DNA of 64,000 nucleotides, from contig NZ_VANS01000001.1 of the NCBI RefSeq assembly GCF_005887615.1, positions 1,594,024-1,658,023 of the forward strand. Direction: 5' to 3'. The notes beneath the pieces were generated by a model. That model saw only the letters and a program-made list of their open reading frames with translations, ran no database searches and was not told where the DNA came from. Source of the stretch: Sulfitobacter sabulilitoris. Its GTDB lineage: Bacteria; Pseudomonadota; Alphaproteobacteria; Rhodobacterales; Rhodobacteraceae. Shown here piece by piece: positions 27,780 through 36,809 of the stretch (positions within the stretch are counted from its first letter, which is position 1; every line of letters starts with the position of its first letter). The position numbers and the translations under genes are program-made.

Positions 27780-28841
27780 ATGTCCGCACAGGACAACTAC
27801 GAAGCCGCAGCCTCCGGCGCCGCCACCGAGGTCGCTTCTTTCAACGACCTCGATCAGGGCTGGCTGGGGCGCGTTCATCATGCGCTGCACGTCACGCCCG
27901 CGCTGGTGCCGCTGATCGTGCTGCTGTCCTCGATCATCATCTTCGGTCTCGTGCTCGGCTCGAAGTTCTTCTCGCCCTTCGCGCTGACGCTGATCCTGCA
28001 ACAGGTCCAGATCGTCGGCATCGTCGCCGCCGCGCAAAGCCTGGTGATCCTGACCGCCGGCATCGACCTGAGCGTGGGGGCCATCGCCGTGATCTCCTCC
28101 GTGGTGATGGGTCAGTTCACCTTTCGCTATGGCCTGCCGGTCGAAGTGGCCGTTGTCTGCGGTTTGCTGTTCGGCACGGCGATCGGCACGCTGAACGGCT
28201 GGCTGATCGCGGTGATGAAACTTCCGCCCTTCATCGTGACGCTGGGCATGTGGCAGATCGTACTGGCCGCGAATTTCCTGTACTCGGCGAACGAAACCAT
28301 TCGCAGCCAGGAGATCGCCGCCGAGGCGCCCCTGCTGCAGCTTCTGGGTTTCAAGTTCAACATCGGCGGCGCTGTCTTCACGCTTGGCGTGGTGTTCATG
28401 CTGCTGCTGGTGCTGGTGCTGGCCTACGTGCTCAAGCACACCGCATGGGGCCGTCACGTCTATGCCGTGGGCGACGACCCCGAGGCGGCGGAACTGTCGG
28501 GCGTCAATGTCCGGCGCACGTTGATTTCGGTCTACGGGCTTGCCGGGCTGATCTGCGGCTTTGCGGGCTGGGCGCTGATCGGGCGCATCGGATCGGTCTC
28601 GCCCACCTCGGGCCAGCTTCTCAATATCGAAAGCATCACCGCGGTGGTGATCGGTGGGATTTCGCTCTTTGGCGGGCGCGGATCGATCCTCGGCACGTTT
28701 TTCGGGGCCTTGATCGTCGGGGTCTTCACTCTTGGTCTGCGCCTCATGGGGGCGGATGCGCAGTGGACCTTTCTGCTGATCGGTGTGCTGATCATCGCAG
28801 CCGTCGCCGTGGACCAATGGATCAGAAAGGTAGCCGCCTGA
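27780..28841 (+). CDS. frcC: Sugar ABC transporter permease, FrcC type
   Basis: 353-residue inner-membrane permease of the RbsC/FrcC family (BPD_transp_2) with about 8-10 helices. LTAGIDLSVGAIAVISSVVMG and the EAA-like region AELSGVNVRRTLISVYGLAG are diagnostic. AAGGGAGG lies 5-12 nt before ATG 27780. The stop codon shares one base with the frcA start. The gap to frcB holds the 26-bp palindrome. Confidence 0.92.
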   Translation: MSAQDNYEAAASGAATEVASFNDLDQGWLGRVHHALHVTPALVPLIVLLSSIIIFGLVLGSKFFSPFALTLILQQVQIVGIVAAAQSLVILTAGIDLSVGAIAVISSVVMGQFTFRYGLPVEVAVVCGLLFGTAIGTLNGWLIAVMKLPPFIVTLGMWQIVLAANFLYSANETIRSQEIAAEAPLLQLLGFKFNIGGAVFTLGVVFMLLLVLVLAYVLKHTAWGRHVYAVGDDPEAAELSGVNVRRTLISVYGLAGLICGFAGWALIGRIGSVSPTSGQLLNIESITAVVIGGISLFGGRGSILGTFFGALIVGVFTLGLRLMGADAQWTFLLIGVLIIAAVAVDQWIRKVAA

Positions 28842-29614
28842 TGGAACCCATCCTGAAAGCCCGAGGCCTGGTCAAACGCTATGGCCGCGTCACCGCGCTG
28901 GATCACTGCGATTTCGACCTGATGCCGGGCGAGGTGCTGGCGGTGATCGGTGACAACGGCGCGGGCAAGAGCTCGCTTATCAAGGCGGTGTCGGGCGCGG
29001 TCATCCCCGATGCGGGCACGGTCACGCTTGAAGGGCGCGAGGTACGCTTCGCCTCGCCCATCGACGCGCGCGAGGCGGGCATCGAAACGGTGTACCAGAC
29101 GCTTGCCATGTCGCCGGCCCTGTCGATTGCCGACAACATGTTCATGGGCCGCGAACTGCGCAAGCCGGGGTTCCGTGGCAAGATCCTGCGCCAGCTCGAC
29201 CGCAAGAGGATGGAAGACCTGGCCCGCGAGAAGCTCAACGACCTGGGGCTGATGACGATCCAGAACATCAACCAGGCGGTCGAAACCCTGTCGGGCGGAC
29301 AACGGCAGGGCGTCGCGGTGGCGCGGGCGGCTGCCTTCGGCTCCAAGGTCATCATCCTCGACGAACCCACAGCCGCGCTTGGCGTCAAGGAAAGCCGCCG
29401 CGTGCTCGAGCTTATCCAGGACGTGAAAAGCCGCGGCATCCCGATCATCCTGATCAGCCACAACATGCCGCATGTCTTTGAGGTGGCCGACCGCATCCAC
29501 GTGCACCGTCTGGGCAAACGGCTCTGCGTCATCGACCCCGGGGAATACACGATGTCCGATGCCGTCGCCTTCATGACCGGCGCAAAGGAACCCGACACGG
29601 CCGCGGCGGCGTAG
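28841..29614 (+). CDS. frcA: Sugar ABC transporter ATP-binding protein, FrcA type
   Basis: 257-residue ATPase with a single ABC domain: Walker A GDNGAGKSS at 37-45, signature LSGGQRQ at 150-156, Walker B VIILDEP at 170-176, and H-loop ISHNMPH. Most ribose/xylose importers use a duplicated ATPase; the single-domain form is typical of FrcA. ATG 28841 overlaps the frcC stop by 1 bp. Confidence 0.93.
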   Translation: MEPILKARGLVKRYGRVTALDHCDFDLMPGEVLAVIGDNGAGKSSLIKAVSGAVIPDAGTVTLEGREVRFASPIDAREAGIETVYQTLAMSPALSIADNMFMGRELRKPGFRGKILRQLDRKRMEDLAREKLNDLGLMTIQNINQAVETLSGGQRQGVAVARAAAFGSKVIILDEPTAALGVKESRRVLELIQDVKSRGIPIILISHNMPHVFEVADRIHVHRLGKRLCVIDPGEYTMSDAVAFMTGAKEPDTAAAA

Positions 29615-29627
29615 GACGGGACGCCAG

Positions 29628-30254
29628 GTGGATATCGCGGCGCTCGCACGGACGATCAGGGATGTTCCCCTTGCCGGGACGCGCAGGCTGGTGGCGTTGG
29701 CGGGGCCGCCTGCCAGCGGCAAGTCCACGCTTGCCCACGATCTAGCCGGGCAGGACAGCGGCTTTCGCGTGGTGCCGATGGACGGCTTTCACCTCGACAA
29801 TGCCGTCTTGAGGGAGCGCGGCCTGCTGCACCGCAAAGGCGCGCCCGAGACATTCGACGTGCAGGGCTTTGTGCACCTGGTGCGGCGCCTGACCACCGAA
29901 GATGAAATCATCTTTCCCAGCTTCGACCGCGTGTCGGACCGCGCCATCGCGGGCACGGGCGTCATTGGCCCAGATACCGATACCGTGATCGTCGAAGGCA
30001 ATTACCTTTTGCTGGACCGCCCCGCGTGGCGCGATCTTGCGCCGCTCTGGACCTTTGCCATCACCCTGTCCGTGCCGCTGCCGATACTGGAATCCCGCCT
30101 GATCCGGCGCTGGGTGGATCATGGTTTTTCCCCCGACGCCGCGCGGCGCAAGGCCGAAGAAAACGATCTGCCCAACGCCCGGCTCGTGGCCGAGGCCTCC
30201 CTGCCCGGCGATGTCGTGCTGGGCACGGACAGCCTGGACACCGCGGGCGCGTGA
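29628..30254 (+). CDS. frcK: P-loop kinase-like protein, FrcK type
   Basis: 208-residue P-loop NTPase of the uridine kinase/pantothenate kinase-like fold. Walker A is GPPASGKST at residues 26-34. MDGFHLDN and the FDVQGFVHLVRRL region resemble the acceptor side of that family, and VIVEGNYLLLD resembles its Walker B. The GTG start at 29628 is 13 bp after frcA. In S. meliloti a kinase gene of this type, frcK, follows frcBCA. Its substrate is not certain: phosphorylation of the imported sugar is a guess, as the fold differs from classical fructokinases. Confidence 0.82.
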   Translation: MDIAALARTIRDVPLAGTRRLVALAGPPASGKSTLAHDLAGQDSGFRVVPMDGFHLDNAVLRERGLLHRKGAPETFDVQGFVHLVRRLTTEDEIIFPSFDRVSDRAIAGTGVIGPDTDTVIVEGNYLLLDRPAWRDLAPLWTFAITLSVPLPILESRLIRRWVDHGFSPDAARRKAEENDLPNARLVAEASLPGDVVLGTDSLDTAGA

Positions 30255-30343
30255 GCCTGTGGCGCGGCAGGCCGCGACCGGACCGGCGCGCCTGCGAAGC
30301 CTGGGATCACCGACGGCACGGGCATCGCCATGCGGCGCCGGGC

Positions 30344-30363
30344 AGACGGCTCAGCCGTCTTTT
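30344..30363 (+). terminator. Intrinsic terminator of the frcBCAK operon
   Basis: AGACGGC (30344-30350), loop TCA, GCCGTCT (30354-30360), then TTTT to 30363. The three loop bases are the stop codon (TGA on the minus strand) of the convergent regulator gene, so terminator and gene end share bases. Confidence 0.75.
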
Positions 30364-31958
30364 GGAATGATGGCCTCGAAGCCGCGCAGCACCTCAAGAT
30401 ACTCCGGGTCGTGGTCCCACGCGGGCAACCCTTCCAGCAGCGTTTCCGTCGACAGGCCCGGATGCGCCGCAAGCCATTTCCGGCCCGCCTCGATCGCCCG
30501 CTCCCGTTCGCCCATCAGCCAAAGGGTTCCGAACAGCATCCTGTAGGCCCAGTGCGCTTTCGGCGCGGCGCGCAGCCCCTTTTCGATCAGCGCCACCGCC
30601 TCTTCGTAGCGCCTCAGCGTCCGCACCGCGGCCGAACGCCCGAAATCCATGTTGAACAGGAACGGATCCAGCGGGCTCAGCTCCTCCGACCTGTCGAAAT
30701 GGGCGATCCCTTCTTCCGGGCGGCCCAGATAAACCGCAACCCATCCCAATCGAAGCCAACCCCAGGCATTGTTCGGGTCAAGGTCGAGGGCGCGGCGCGC
30801 CAGGTCTTCCGACGTTCGGAAATCCTTGAGGGCCAGCGCCGAAGCCGCACTGAGCGCCGTAAGCGTGGCTGGATGATCCTGCGCCCTGGGCAGCGCCCGG
30901 TCGAAGGCCGCCCGGCTCGCGGCACGCGCCTTGTCCGGGGGACGCGACCACAGGTAGCAACAGTCATGTGCATGGCACCAGGCCTTCATCGCCAGCGCAT
31001 ACGCCGAATCCGGGTCCTTGGCGACGCCACTGTCCAGAAGCGCCAGCGCCCTGCGGTTCTCTGCCGGGTCATGCACCCAGAAGTGCGGCAGCGCGGTCAG
31101 AACAAGGTCATAGGCGCTGCGGATTTCCGGCGGATGCCGTCTGGCACGCAGAATTTCGGCCGCGCGCAGATTGGGCGAAAGCTGGCCCGCCACATGCGCC
31201 GCGATACGGTCCTGAAGGTCGAACAGATCGTCCAGACGGTCGTCGAACCGCGCAGACCAACGGGTATGCCCGTCGGCTCCGCTGACAAGCTGAACCGAAA
31301 TCCGCACACGTTCGCCCACGCGCCGAACCGACCCCTTCAGCAGGTAACTCGCCCCCAACCGCTCGGCGATGTCCGGCACGGACAGCGCGTCGCCCTTCAG
31401 CATGAATGCGGATTGCCGCGCGATCACGTCGAAATCCCTGTTCCGGCTCAATGCCCCGGTGATCTCCTCAACGATCCCGTCGGCAAACATATCCGCCTCG
31501 CCCACGCCGATTTCCTTGAACGGCAGGACCGCCAGTGCCGGTTGCCCATCGCGCCGCACCCGCATGTCGGGCGTGGGCGCGGTCGTCTCTTGCCGGCGCG
31601 CCCTCAACCAATCTTCGAATCCCTCGGACCCAAGATCGAACCCCTCCAGAAACGCCCCCTGCCCTTTTTGGATCTCGACCGCCCCGGCATCGAGCCAGAC
31701 GCACTGCCGGTCGGCCCCGACCGTTTCCCCGAGCGACTTGCGCAGAACCGAGAGTTCCTGACGCAGGGACGCCCGCGCCTGCGTCTCGCTCCGGTCGGAC
31801 CACAACAGATCAGCCAGTGCGCCCCGCTCCGCCCGCATCCCCGTCTGGCACGAGAGATACGCCAACAGCGCCTGCGCGCGGCGGCTTAGGCCATCAAGCC
31901 TTGCGCCGCCATGCTCGGCGCGGAAGGGACCTGAGAGATGCAAGACAAGATGCGGCAT
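30351..31958 (-). CDS. SARP-like winged-HTH/TolB-domain/TPR regulator
   Basis: 535 residues. The N-terminal part (LVLHLSGPFRAEHGG, then RRAQALLAYLSC and LADLLWSDRSETQARASLRQELSVLRK, residues about 20-90) is a SARP-type transcriptional activator DNA-binding fold. Residues about 145-260 are a TolB-like domain (LAVLPFKEIG, FADGIVEEITGALSRN) as in family adenylate cyclases, but no cyclase domain is present. The C-terminal half is TPR repeats. The ATG at 31958 was chosen because upstream frame is non-homologous. The predicted protein is soluble and likely a transcription factor; targets unknown. It faces away from the DUF1127 gene. Confidence 0.8.
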   Translation of the reverse strand: MPHLVLHLSGPFRAEHGGARLDGLSRRAQALLAYLSCQTGMRAERGALADLLWSDRSETQARASLRQELSVLRKSLGETVGADRQCVWLDAGAVEIQKGQGAFLEGFDLGSEGFEDWLRARRQETTAPTPDMRVRRDGQPALAVLPFKEIGVGEADMFADGIVEEITGALSRNRDFDVIARQSAFMLKGDALSVPDIAERLGASYLLKGSVRRVGERVRISVQLVSGADGHTRWSARFDDRLDDLFDLQDRIAAHVAGQLSPNLRAAEILRARRHPPEIRSAYDLVLTALPHFWVHDPAENRRALALLDSGVAKDPDSAYALAMKAWCHAHDCCYLWSRPPDKARAASRAAFDRALPRAQDHPATLTALSAASALALKDFRTSEDLARRALDLDPNNAWGWLRLGWVAVYLGRPEEGIAHFDRSEELSPLDPFLFNMDFGRSAAVRTLRRYEEAVALIEKGLRAAPKAHWAYRMLFGTLWLMGERERAIEAGRKWLAAHPGLSTETLLEGLPAWDHDPEYLEVLRGFEAIIPKDG

Positions 31959-32120
31959 ATGGCGTCTGGCGGGCTCGAATTCGCGTTTTTTTGCGCAGTT
32001 TGACGACGATTTGACGAAAGTATTGCACGCCTCGGCCCACGGCGCAGCCTGGAATTTACGCTGGCCTGACGCGGCCAGGTGAAACTGGATGCATCGAAAC
32101 ACCTGCCATGGAGACATCCA

Positions 32121-32339
32121 ATGACCCACATCCTCACCCTTTCCCGCCTCGGCCTGACCCGCTCCTTCGCCATGGCCTTGCACGCCCTGCGGGAACGTCG
32201 CCGCATGTCGGCAGATGCAAGGCACCTTGACGCTCTGCCGCGGGACCGCCTCGACGATATGGGGATCGCCCCCCGCACCGAGGCCAACCGGCGACATAGC
32301 GGGCAGCCCGCCCGCATGCCCCGCCCCCCGATCTGGTAA
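32121..32339 (+). CDS. DUF1127 domain-containing small protein
   Basis: 72 residues with the arginine-rich DUF1127 core (RERRRM, then HLDALPRDRLDDMGI). Small alphaproteobacterial DUF1127 proteins are stress- or phosphate-responsive and can bind RNA or affect sRNA levels in Rhodobacter and Agrobacterium; this specific gene is untested. ATG at 32121. The C-terminus is a short basic and Pro-rich tail. The 265 bp that follow before the tRNA hold no gene I can support. Confidence 0.8.
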   Translation: MTHILTLSRLGLTRSFAMALHALRERRRMSADARHLDALPRDRLDDMGIAPRTEANRRHSGQPARMPRPPIW

Positions 32340-32604
32340 GGCGGCGCTCACTTGGCACAACGCCAAGCCCCGATCGGGATCCGGACGATCGCGTGCCGCG
32401 ACCGGCACGCTTGACCCTCGTGCCGCGAGCGCCCGCGATCCGAGGGAACAAACAGAGGCGCAACACGTCCTTGGGGGATGCGACGACTGAAGTAGAACCC
32501 CCGTCTTTGACGAAGGTGACCTTGGGTGAAATGGCCTCCGACACGGCCCGCGGCTCCAAGCAGTCGCTAAAGCTGGCGTGAAACCAAGGTGTTACCTGAA
32601 GAAG

Positions 32605-32680
32605 TGGTGCCGCTGAAGGGACTCGAACCCCCGACCCCATCATTACGAATGACGTGCTCTACCAGCTGAGCTACAGCGGC
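32605..32680 (-). tRNA. tRNA-Thr (anticodon CGU)
   Basis: Complete 76-nt cloverleaf on the minus strand. The 7-bp acceptor stem is GCCGCTG/CAGCGGC. The D arm is GCTC/GAGC. The anticodon stem is CGTCA/TGATG with loop TTCGTAA, giving anticodon CGT. The T arm has TTCGAGT, and CCA is encoded. It reads ACG threonine codons. Confidence 0.97.
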
Positions 32681-33014
32681 ATCCTTCTTTCGCGCGGCTT
32701 GGGTCCGGTGCCGCCCATTCCGACGGATCGCCCGCACCCGGCGAAACCCGCCATCCGGTGCAAACTGCCCCCAAGACCCGCGCATCACGCGTTGCATCAC
32801 AAGGGCCCCAAGGAACGGCACACGAGATTTTCGAAGTCCGCGCGTGCGGCTCAAATATCAATGCGTGGCGGCGATCTCAAGCCCCTTTGAACGCGACTGA
32901 GCCTGTCCATTGCCGGTAGCGCAAAGCGCCGTCACGGGGGTAGCACAAGGCTCCCACCCCGCATTTCCGGGTGCACAGTCAATCATGTCGTGGCGCGTCA
33001 GCGCCGCTTTTGGA
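32681..33014. other. Intergenic stretch without a recognisable gene
   Basis: 334 bp between the 5' end of tRNA-Thr and the 3' end of ubiK. It must include the tRNA promoter (minus direction), but no clean -35/-10 pair stands out. Open frames here are short, GC-driven and lack Shine-Dalgarno sequences. Confidence 0.5.
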
Positions 33015-33263
33015 TCAGCCCTTGGTGCCAGCCTCAAGCTTGTCCAGCCTGGCTTTCAGCGCCTTGTTCTCTTCGCTGGCTTTCTGAGCCATCGCGCGCA
33101 CGGCGTCGAACTCCTCGCGGGTGACGAAATCGCGATCTGCCAGCCAGCGGTCCATCAGGCCCTTCATCGCTGTCTCGGCTTCTTCGCGCGCGCCCTGCGC
33201 CACGCCCATCGCATTGGTCATGATCTGCGAAAGATCGTCGAAAATCTTGTTGCGGCTTTGCAT
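33015..33263 (-). CDS. ubiK: Ubiquinone biosynthesis accessory factor UbiK (BMFP family)
   Basis: 82-residue helical protein with an N-terminal amphipathic part ([23 protein letters not shown]) and a C-terminal coiled coil ([18 protein letters not shown]). UbiK, formerly YqiC, helps the soluble ubiquinone-synthesis complex in proteobacteria and associates with membranes. ATG at 33263, divergent from lgt. Confidence 0.85.
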   Translation of the reverse strand: MQSRNKIFDDLSQIMTNAMGVAQGAREEAETAMKGLMDRWLADRDFVTREEFDAVRAMAQKASEENKALKARLDKLEAGTKG

Positions 33264-33356
33264 CTGTCATCTCCGTTTGGGGTCGGGTCTTATATGGGCC
33301 GCAAACCGCGCTGCTGCAAGGTTGACTTCCCGCGGCAGGCGGGGTCAATCAGGCGC

Positions 33357-34247
33357 ATGACAGCCATGATCCGCTTCCCCGATATCTCTCCCGACATCTT
33401 TTCAATCTCGATCTTCGGGTTCGATATTGCCCTGCGTTGGTATGCGCTGGCCTATATCGTGGGGATCCTGCTGGGCTGGCGGCTGGTGGCGATGGCCGTC
33501 AAGACCCCGCGCCTGTGGCGGCACGACGCGCCCGTCATGACCACGCGGCAGCTCGAAGACCTGCTGACATGGGTGATTCTGGGCATCATTCTGGGCGGGC
33601 GCCTCGGGTACGTGCTGTTTTACCGGCCCGATTACTTTGCCCAGAATCCCGGCGAAATCCTGATGCTGTGGCAGGGCGGCATGTCGTTTCACGGGGGCCT
33701 GCTGGGGGTGATGCTGGCCGCGCTGGTCTTTACGCTGCGCCACCGGATTCCGCGGATCGGGGCGGCGGATGCGCTGGCGCTGGGTGTCCCGCCGGGGTTG
33801 CTGCTGGGGCGGATCGCCAATTTCATCAACGCCGAACTGTGGGGGCGGCCCACCGATCTGCCGTGGGGTGTCGCCTTTCCCACGCAGGCGGCGCAGTTCT
33901 GTCCCGATGTCGCGGGCATCTGCGCGCGACACCCCTCGCAACTTTACGAGGCCGCGCTCGAAGGGCTGCTGCTGGGCGGTGTCCTGATCTGGCAGGTCTG
34001 GCGGCGCGGCGCGTTGAAACGGCCCGGTCTGATCGCGGGGCTGTTTTTTGCCGGCTACGGTCTGGCGCGATTCGTGGTCGAATTCGTGCGCCAGCCCGAC
34101 GCGCAATTCATCGGCCCCGGCAATCCGCTCGGGCTTGCGTGGCACATCGGCGGCTATGGCCTGACAATGGGTCAGATCCTGTCGCTGCCGATGATCGTGC
34201 TGGGGGCCGCCCTGATCGCCTGGGCGCGACGGCGGCGCGTTCGATGA
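33357..34247 (+). CDS. lgt: Prolipoprotein diacylglyceryl transferase
   Basis: Inner-membrane enzyme transferring diacylglycerol from phosphatidylglycerol to the lipobox Cys of prolipoproteins, the first step of lipoprotein maturation. 296 residues and about seven helices. [11 protein letters not shown] and the family signature [14 protein letters not shown] are present. ATG at 33357, with an in-frame ATG three codons later. It overlaps the methyltransferase gene by 4 bp (ATGA), starting a three-gene coupled unit. Confidence 0.96.
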   Translation: MTAMIRFPDISPDIFSISIFGFDIALRWYALAYIVGILLGWRLVAMAVKTPRLWRHDAPVMTTRQLEDLLTWVILGIILGGRLGYVLFYRPDYFAQNPGEILMLWQGGMSFHGGLLGVMLAALVFTLRHRIPRIGAADALALGVPPGLLLGRIANFINAELWGRPTDLPWGVAFPTQAAQFCPDVAGICARHPSQLYEAALEGLLLGGVLIWQVWRRGALKRPGLIAGLFFAGYGLARFVVEFVRQPDAQFIGPGNPLGLAWHIGGYGLTMGQILSLPMIVLGAALIAWARRRRVR

Positions 34248-35302
34248 CCCTGCGCGCCGAACTTGTGGCGCGCATCTCCGCGCAGGGACCGCTGAGCGTG
34301 GCGGACTACATGGCGGACTGCCTGCTGCATCCGATCCACGGCTATTACACCACGCGCGATCCGTTTGGCGCGACCGGCGATTTCATAACCGCGCCGGAAA
34401 TCAGCCAGATGTTCGGCGAACTGATCGGCCTGTCGCTGGCGCAGGCGTGGATCGACCAGGGTCGTCCGACCCCCTTTACCCTGGCGGAACCGGGCCCCGG
34501 CCGCGGAACCCTGATGGCCGACATCCTGCGCGCCACCCAAGCCGTACCCGGCTTTCACGAGGCCGCGCGCCTGCACCTGATAGAGCCGTCCCCGACGCTT
34601 GCGGCCCGCCAGCGCGAAACACTGGGCGACACCCGCGCGACCTGGGTCCAGGGCGTGGGCGATTTACCGCATCAGCCGCTGTTTCTGGTCGCGAACGAAT
34701 TTTTCGACGCCCTGCCCCTGCGCCAGTTCGTGCGCAGCGGCACGCAGTGGCGCGAACGGCAGGTCGGCGTCGCGCAGGGCGAATTGCGGTTCGGGCTTGG
34801 CCCCGCTTCGCCCCAGCCTGCCCTGGCGCATCGGCTGGCCGATACCGACGAGGGCGACATCGTCGAATACGCCCCCGCTCTGGCGCCCATCACCGCCGAA
34901 ATCGGCGACCGGATCGAACGATCGGGCGGTGCTGCACTGATCATCGACTATGGCGACTGGCGCAGCCGGGGCGACACGCTGCAAGCGGTCATGGCACATG
35001 AAACCGTCGATCCGCTGGCCACACCCGGCCAGGCCGACCTGACCGCGCATGTCGATTTCGAAGCCCTGACACTGGCCACGCCCAGCGCCTTTAGCAGGGT
35101 CACGCCGCAGGGCGTATTTCTGGAACGTCTGGGCATCACCGCGCGCGCGCAAGCCTTGGCAAAACCGCTGACCGGCGAGGCGCTCGCGGCGCATGTCGCC
35201 GCACATCGGCGCTTGACGCACCCCGATGAAATGGGGACCCTGTTCAAAGTGCTGGGGCTCTACCCGTCTGCCGCTGCCCCCCCGCCGGGACTTTCTCGAT
35301 GA
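34244..35302 (+). CDS. MidA/NDUFAF7-family SAM-dependent methyltransferase
   Basis: 352-residue methyltransferase of the former DUF185 family. [34 protein letters not shown] (SAM motif), [14 protein letters not shown] and ALIIDYGDW are family hallmarks. The mitochondrial homologue NDUFAF7 methylates an Arg of a complex I subunit; a similar target in bacteria is plausible but unproven. It overlaps lgt (4 bp) and pgeF (4 bp). Confidence 0.92.
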   Translation: MTLRAELVARISAQGPLSVADYMADCLLHPIHGYYTTRDPFGATGDFITAPEISQMFGELIGLSLAQAWIDQGRPTPFTLAEPGPGRGTLMADILRATQAVPGFHEAARLHLIEPSPTLAARQRETLGDTRATWVQGVGDLPHQPLFLVANEFFDALPLRQFVRSGTQWRERQVGVAQGELRFGLGPASPQPALAHRLADTDEGDIVEYAPALAPITAEIGDRIERSGGAALIIDYGDWRSRGDTLQAVMAHETVDPLATPGQADLTAHVDFEALTLATPSAFSRVTPQGVFLERLGITARAQALAKPLTGEALAAHVAAHRRLTHPDEMGTLFKVLGLYPSAAAPPPGLSR

Positions 35303-36054
35303 CGTTGGAAATTTTGACCAGTGACCGACTGCACCCGCTCCGGCACGGGTTTTTCACGCGGCGTGGCGGCGCCTCCTCGGGGGTGTTTTCGGGTCTCAAC
35401 TGCGGCACGGGCAGCACCGATCTTTCGGAAATCGTGTCGATCAACCGTGCACGGGCGGCCGCGGCGATCGGGATCCCGCCCGACCACCTGATCGGCGTGC
35501 ACCAGGTTCATTCCGCCGGTGTCATCACCGTGGATGGCCCGCTGGAAGATAGACCGCGCGCCGATGCGATGGTGACCAATACGCCGGGGCTGGCGCTGTC
35601 GGTTCTGACCGCCGATTGCCAGCCTGTACTGCTGGCCGACGCGGATGCGGGTGTCATCGGCGCGGCGCATGCGGGATGGCGCGGAACGCTGGACGGGGTG
35701 CTGGACGCCACTCTGGACGCGATGGCCGCGCTGGGGGCCGCGCGCGAAAACACCATCGCCGTGATCGGGCCCACGATCAGCCAGGCCACCTACGAGGTCG
35801 GACCGGAGTTCTTCGACACCTTCATGGCACAAGACGATGCCTATGCCCGGTTCTTCGCGAACGGAACCGGCGACCGTCTGCATTTCGACCTGCCCGGCTT
35901 TGGCCTGTTCCGGCTGCGCGAAGCAGGCGTGGGCCACGCCGAATGGATCCGCCACTGTACCTACAGCGACGCGCAGCGCTTCTTCTCCTACAGGCGCAGC
36001 GTGCATTCCAAGGAAGCAGACTACGGTCGCCTGATCTCGGCGATCGTGCTGTAG
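35299..36054 (+). CDS. pgeF: Peptidoglycan editing factor PgeF / multicopper polyphenol oxidase family
   Basis: 251 residues of the YfiH/DUF152 family. HGFFTRRGGASSGVFSGLNCG opens the domain. Metal ligands are visible as HQVHSA, TADCQPV and AHAGWRGTLDGV. In E. coli the homologue removes mis-incorporated serine from UDP-MurNAc; other members are described as laccase or purine-nucleoside enzymes. ATG overlaps the methyltransferase stop. The conserved lgt-midA-pgeF order suggests envelope functions. Confidence 0.9.
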   Translation: MTLEILTSDRLHPLRHGFFTRRGGASSGVFSGLNCGTGSTDLSEIVSINRARAAAAIGIPPDHLIGVHQVHSAGVITVDGPLEDRPRADAMVTNTPGLALSVLTADCQPVLLADADAGVIGAAHAGWRGTLDGVLDATLDAMAALGAARENTIAVIGPTISQATYEVGPEFFDTFMAQDDAYARFFANGTGDRLHFDLPGFGLFRLREAGVGHAEWIRHCTYSDAQRFFSYRRSVHSKEADYGRLISAIVL

Positions 36055-36357
36055 CGCCGCAGGGGACGCGGCCAAAACCGTCCAATTCGGGCAGGAATTT
36101 GGCCAAACCGGCCCCGCGATTGCCCCAATCCACGGAAACAATATTGCTGAATTCGCGGGATTGGCCACGCACCTGCGCTGAAACCCCATAAAAATATGGG
36201 CCTGCGTGATTAGGGCCAGGCGACCACAAATGACGCATCGCGCCGCAACACTTTTTTCAGTTTTTTGATCAATCGCCCCAAACCGGCCCGATTGCTCTGT
36301 CAGTTTGATCCTCAAGCAAAGGCAAGCGCCCACAGCACAGGATCAGGAGAGCACGCC
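36055..36357. other. Intergenic region with repeated TTGGCC words and a small hairpin
   Basis: 303 bp without a gene. It has a perfect CCCATA-AAAA-TATGGG hairpin (36185-36200) and several TTGGCC/CGGCC words (36110-36180). T-rich patches at 36250-36270 are where the promoter of the following small gene is likely. A small RNA is possible but not supported by a terminator. Confidence 0.4.
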
Positions 36358-36501
36358 ATGAAAACCAACACACGCTTCATCAAGTCGATCACTGAAACCG
36401 CCGCCAAGTCGGACACCGTGATGCCCTGGGCGCGCGGTACGCGCCGCGCCGCATTCATCGCCAAGCGCAAGAGCCTGTCCGAGACCCGCAAGTCGGCCTG
36501 A
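36358..36501 (+). CDS. Small conserved hypothetical protein (47 aa)
   Basis: 47 residues, MKTNTRFIKS then TAAKSDTVMPWARGTRRAAFIAKRK. Basic and soluble. From memory, near-identical small ORFs are widespread in Rhodobacteraceae, and the MPWARGTRRAAFI core is recognisable, but no function is known. A clear AGGAGAG Shine-Dalgarno precedes ATG 36358 and a good intrinsic terminator follows, so this is a real monocistronic gene. Confidence 0.8.
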   Translation: MKTNTRFIKSITETAAKSDTVMPWARGTRRAAFIAKRKSLSETRKSA

Positions 36502-36544
36502 CCGCCGCGCCAAGACCCCCCCAGCCGGAATCCCTTCCCGGCCC

Positions 36545-36584
36545 AAGGTCTGCCAGTCGTTGATTCGACAGGCAGGCCTTTTTT
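36545..36584 (+). terminator. Intrinsic terminator after the 47-aa gene
   Basis: AAGGTCTGCC (36545-36554) pairs with GGCAGGCCTT (36571-36580), allowing one G-U, and runs into TTTTTT. It is 44 bp after the stop codon. Confidence 0.85.
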
Positions 36585-36809
36585 ATGCCGCATGATTGTG
36601 GCGGCATGCCCGCTTTTGCCGAAACAAATTGTAGAAAAACCGCGTCATTGGTTCGAATGACGCGTCAAACGCGCACGAATCTTTGACAGTGAGGCATCTT
36701 TTGGGCGACCGTGGCCACATCCAAGACAGGAAAGAGCGCAAATATGTCCTTTCCGTGTTCGTCGGTGGGGGCCGACACGGGATGTGACCAACCTTGAAAA
36801 GGTGATCGC

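Noticed and set aside
31959..32408. 150-codon N-terminal extension of the SARP/TolB regulator
   Set aside because: The extra sequence is antisense to the DUF1127 gene and non-homologous; ATG 31958 begins directly at the conserved domain.
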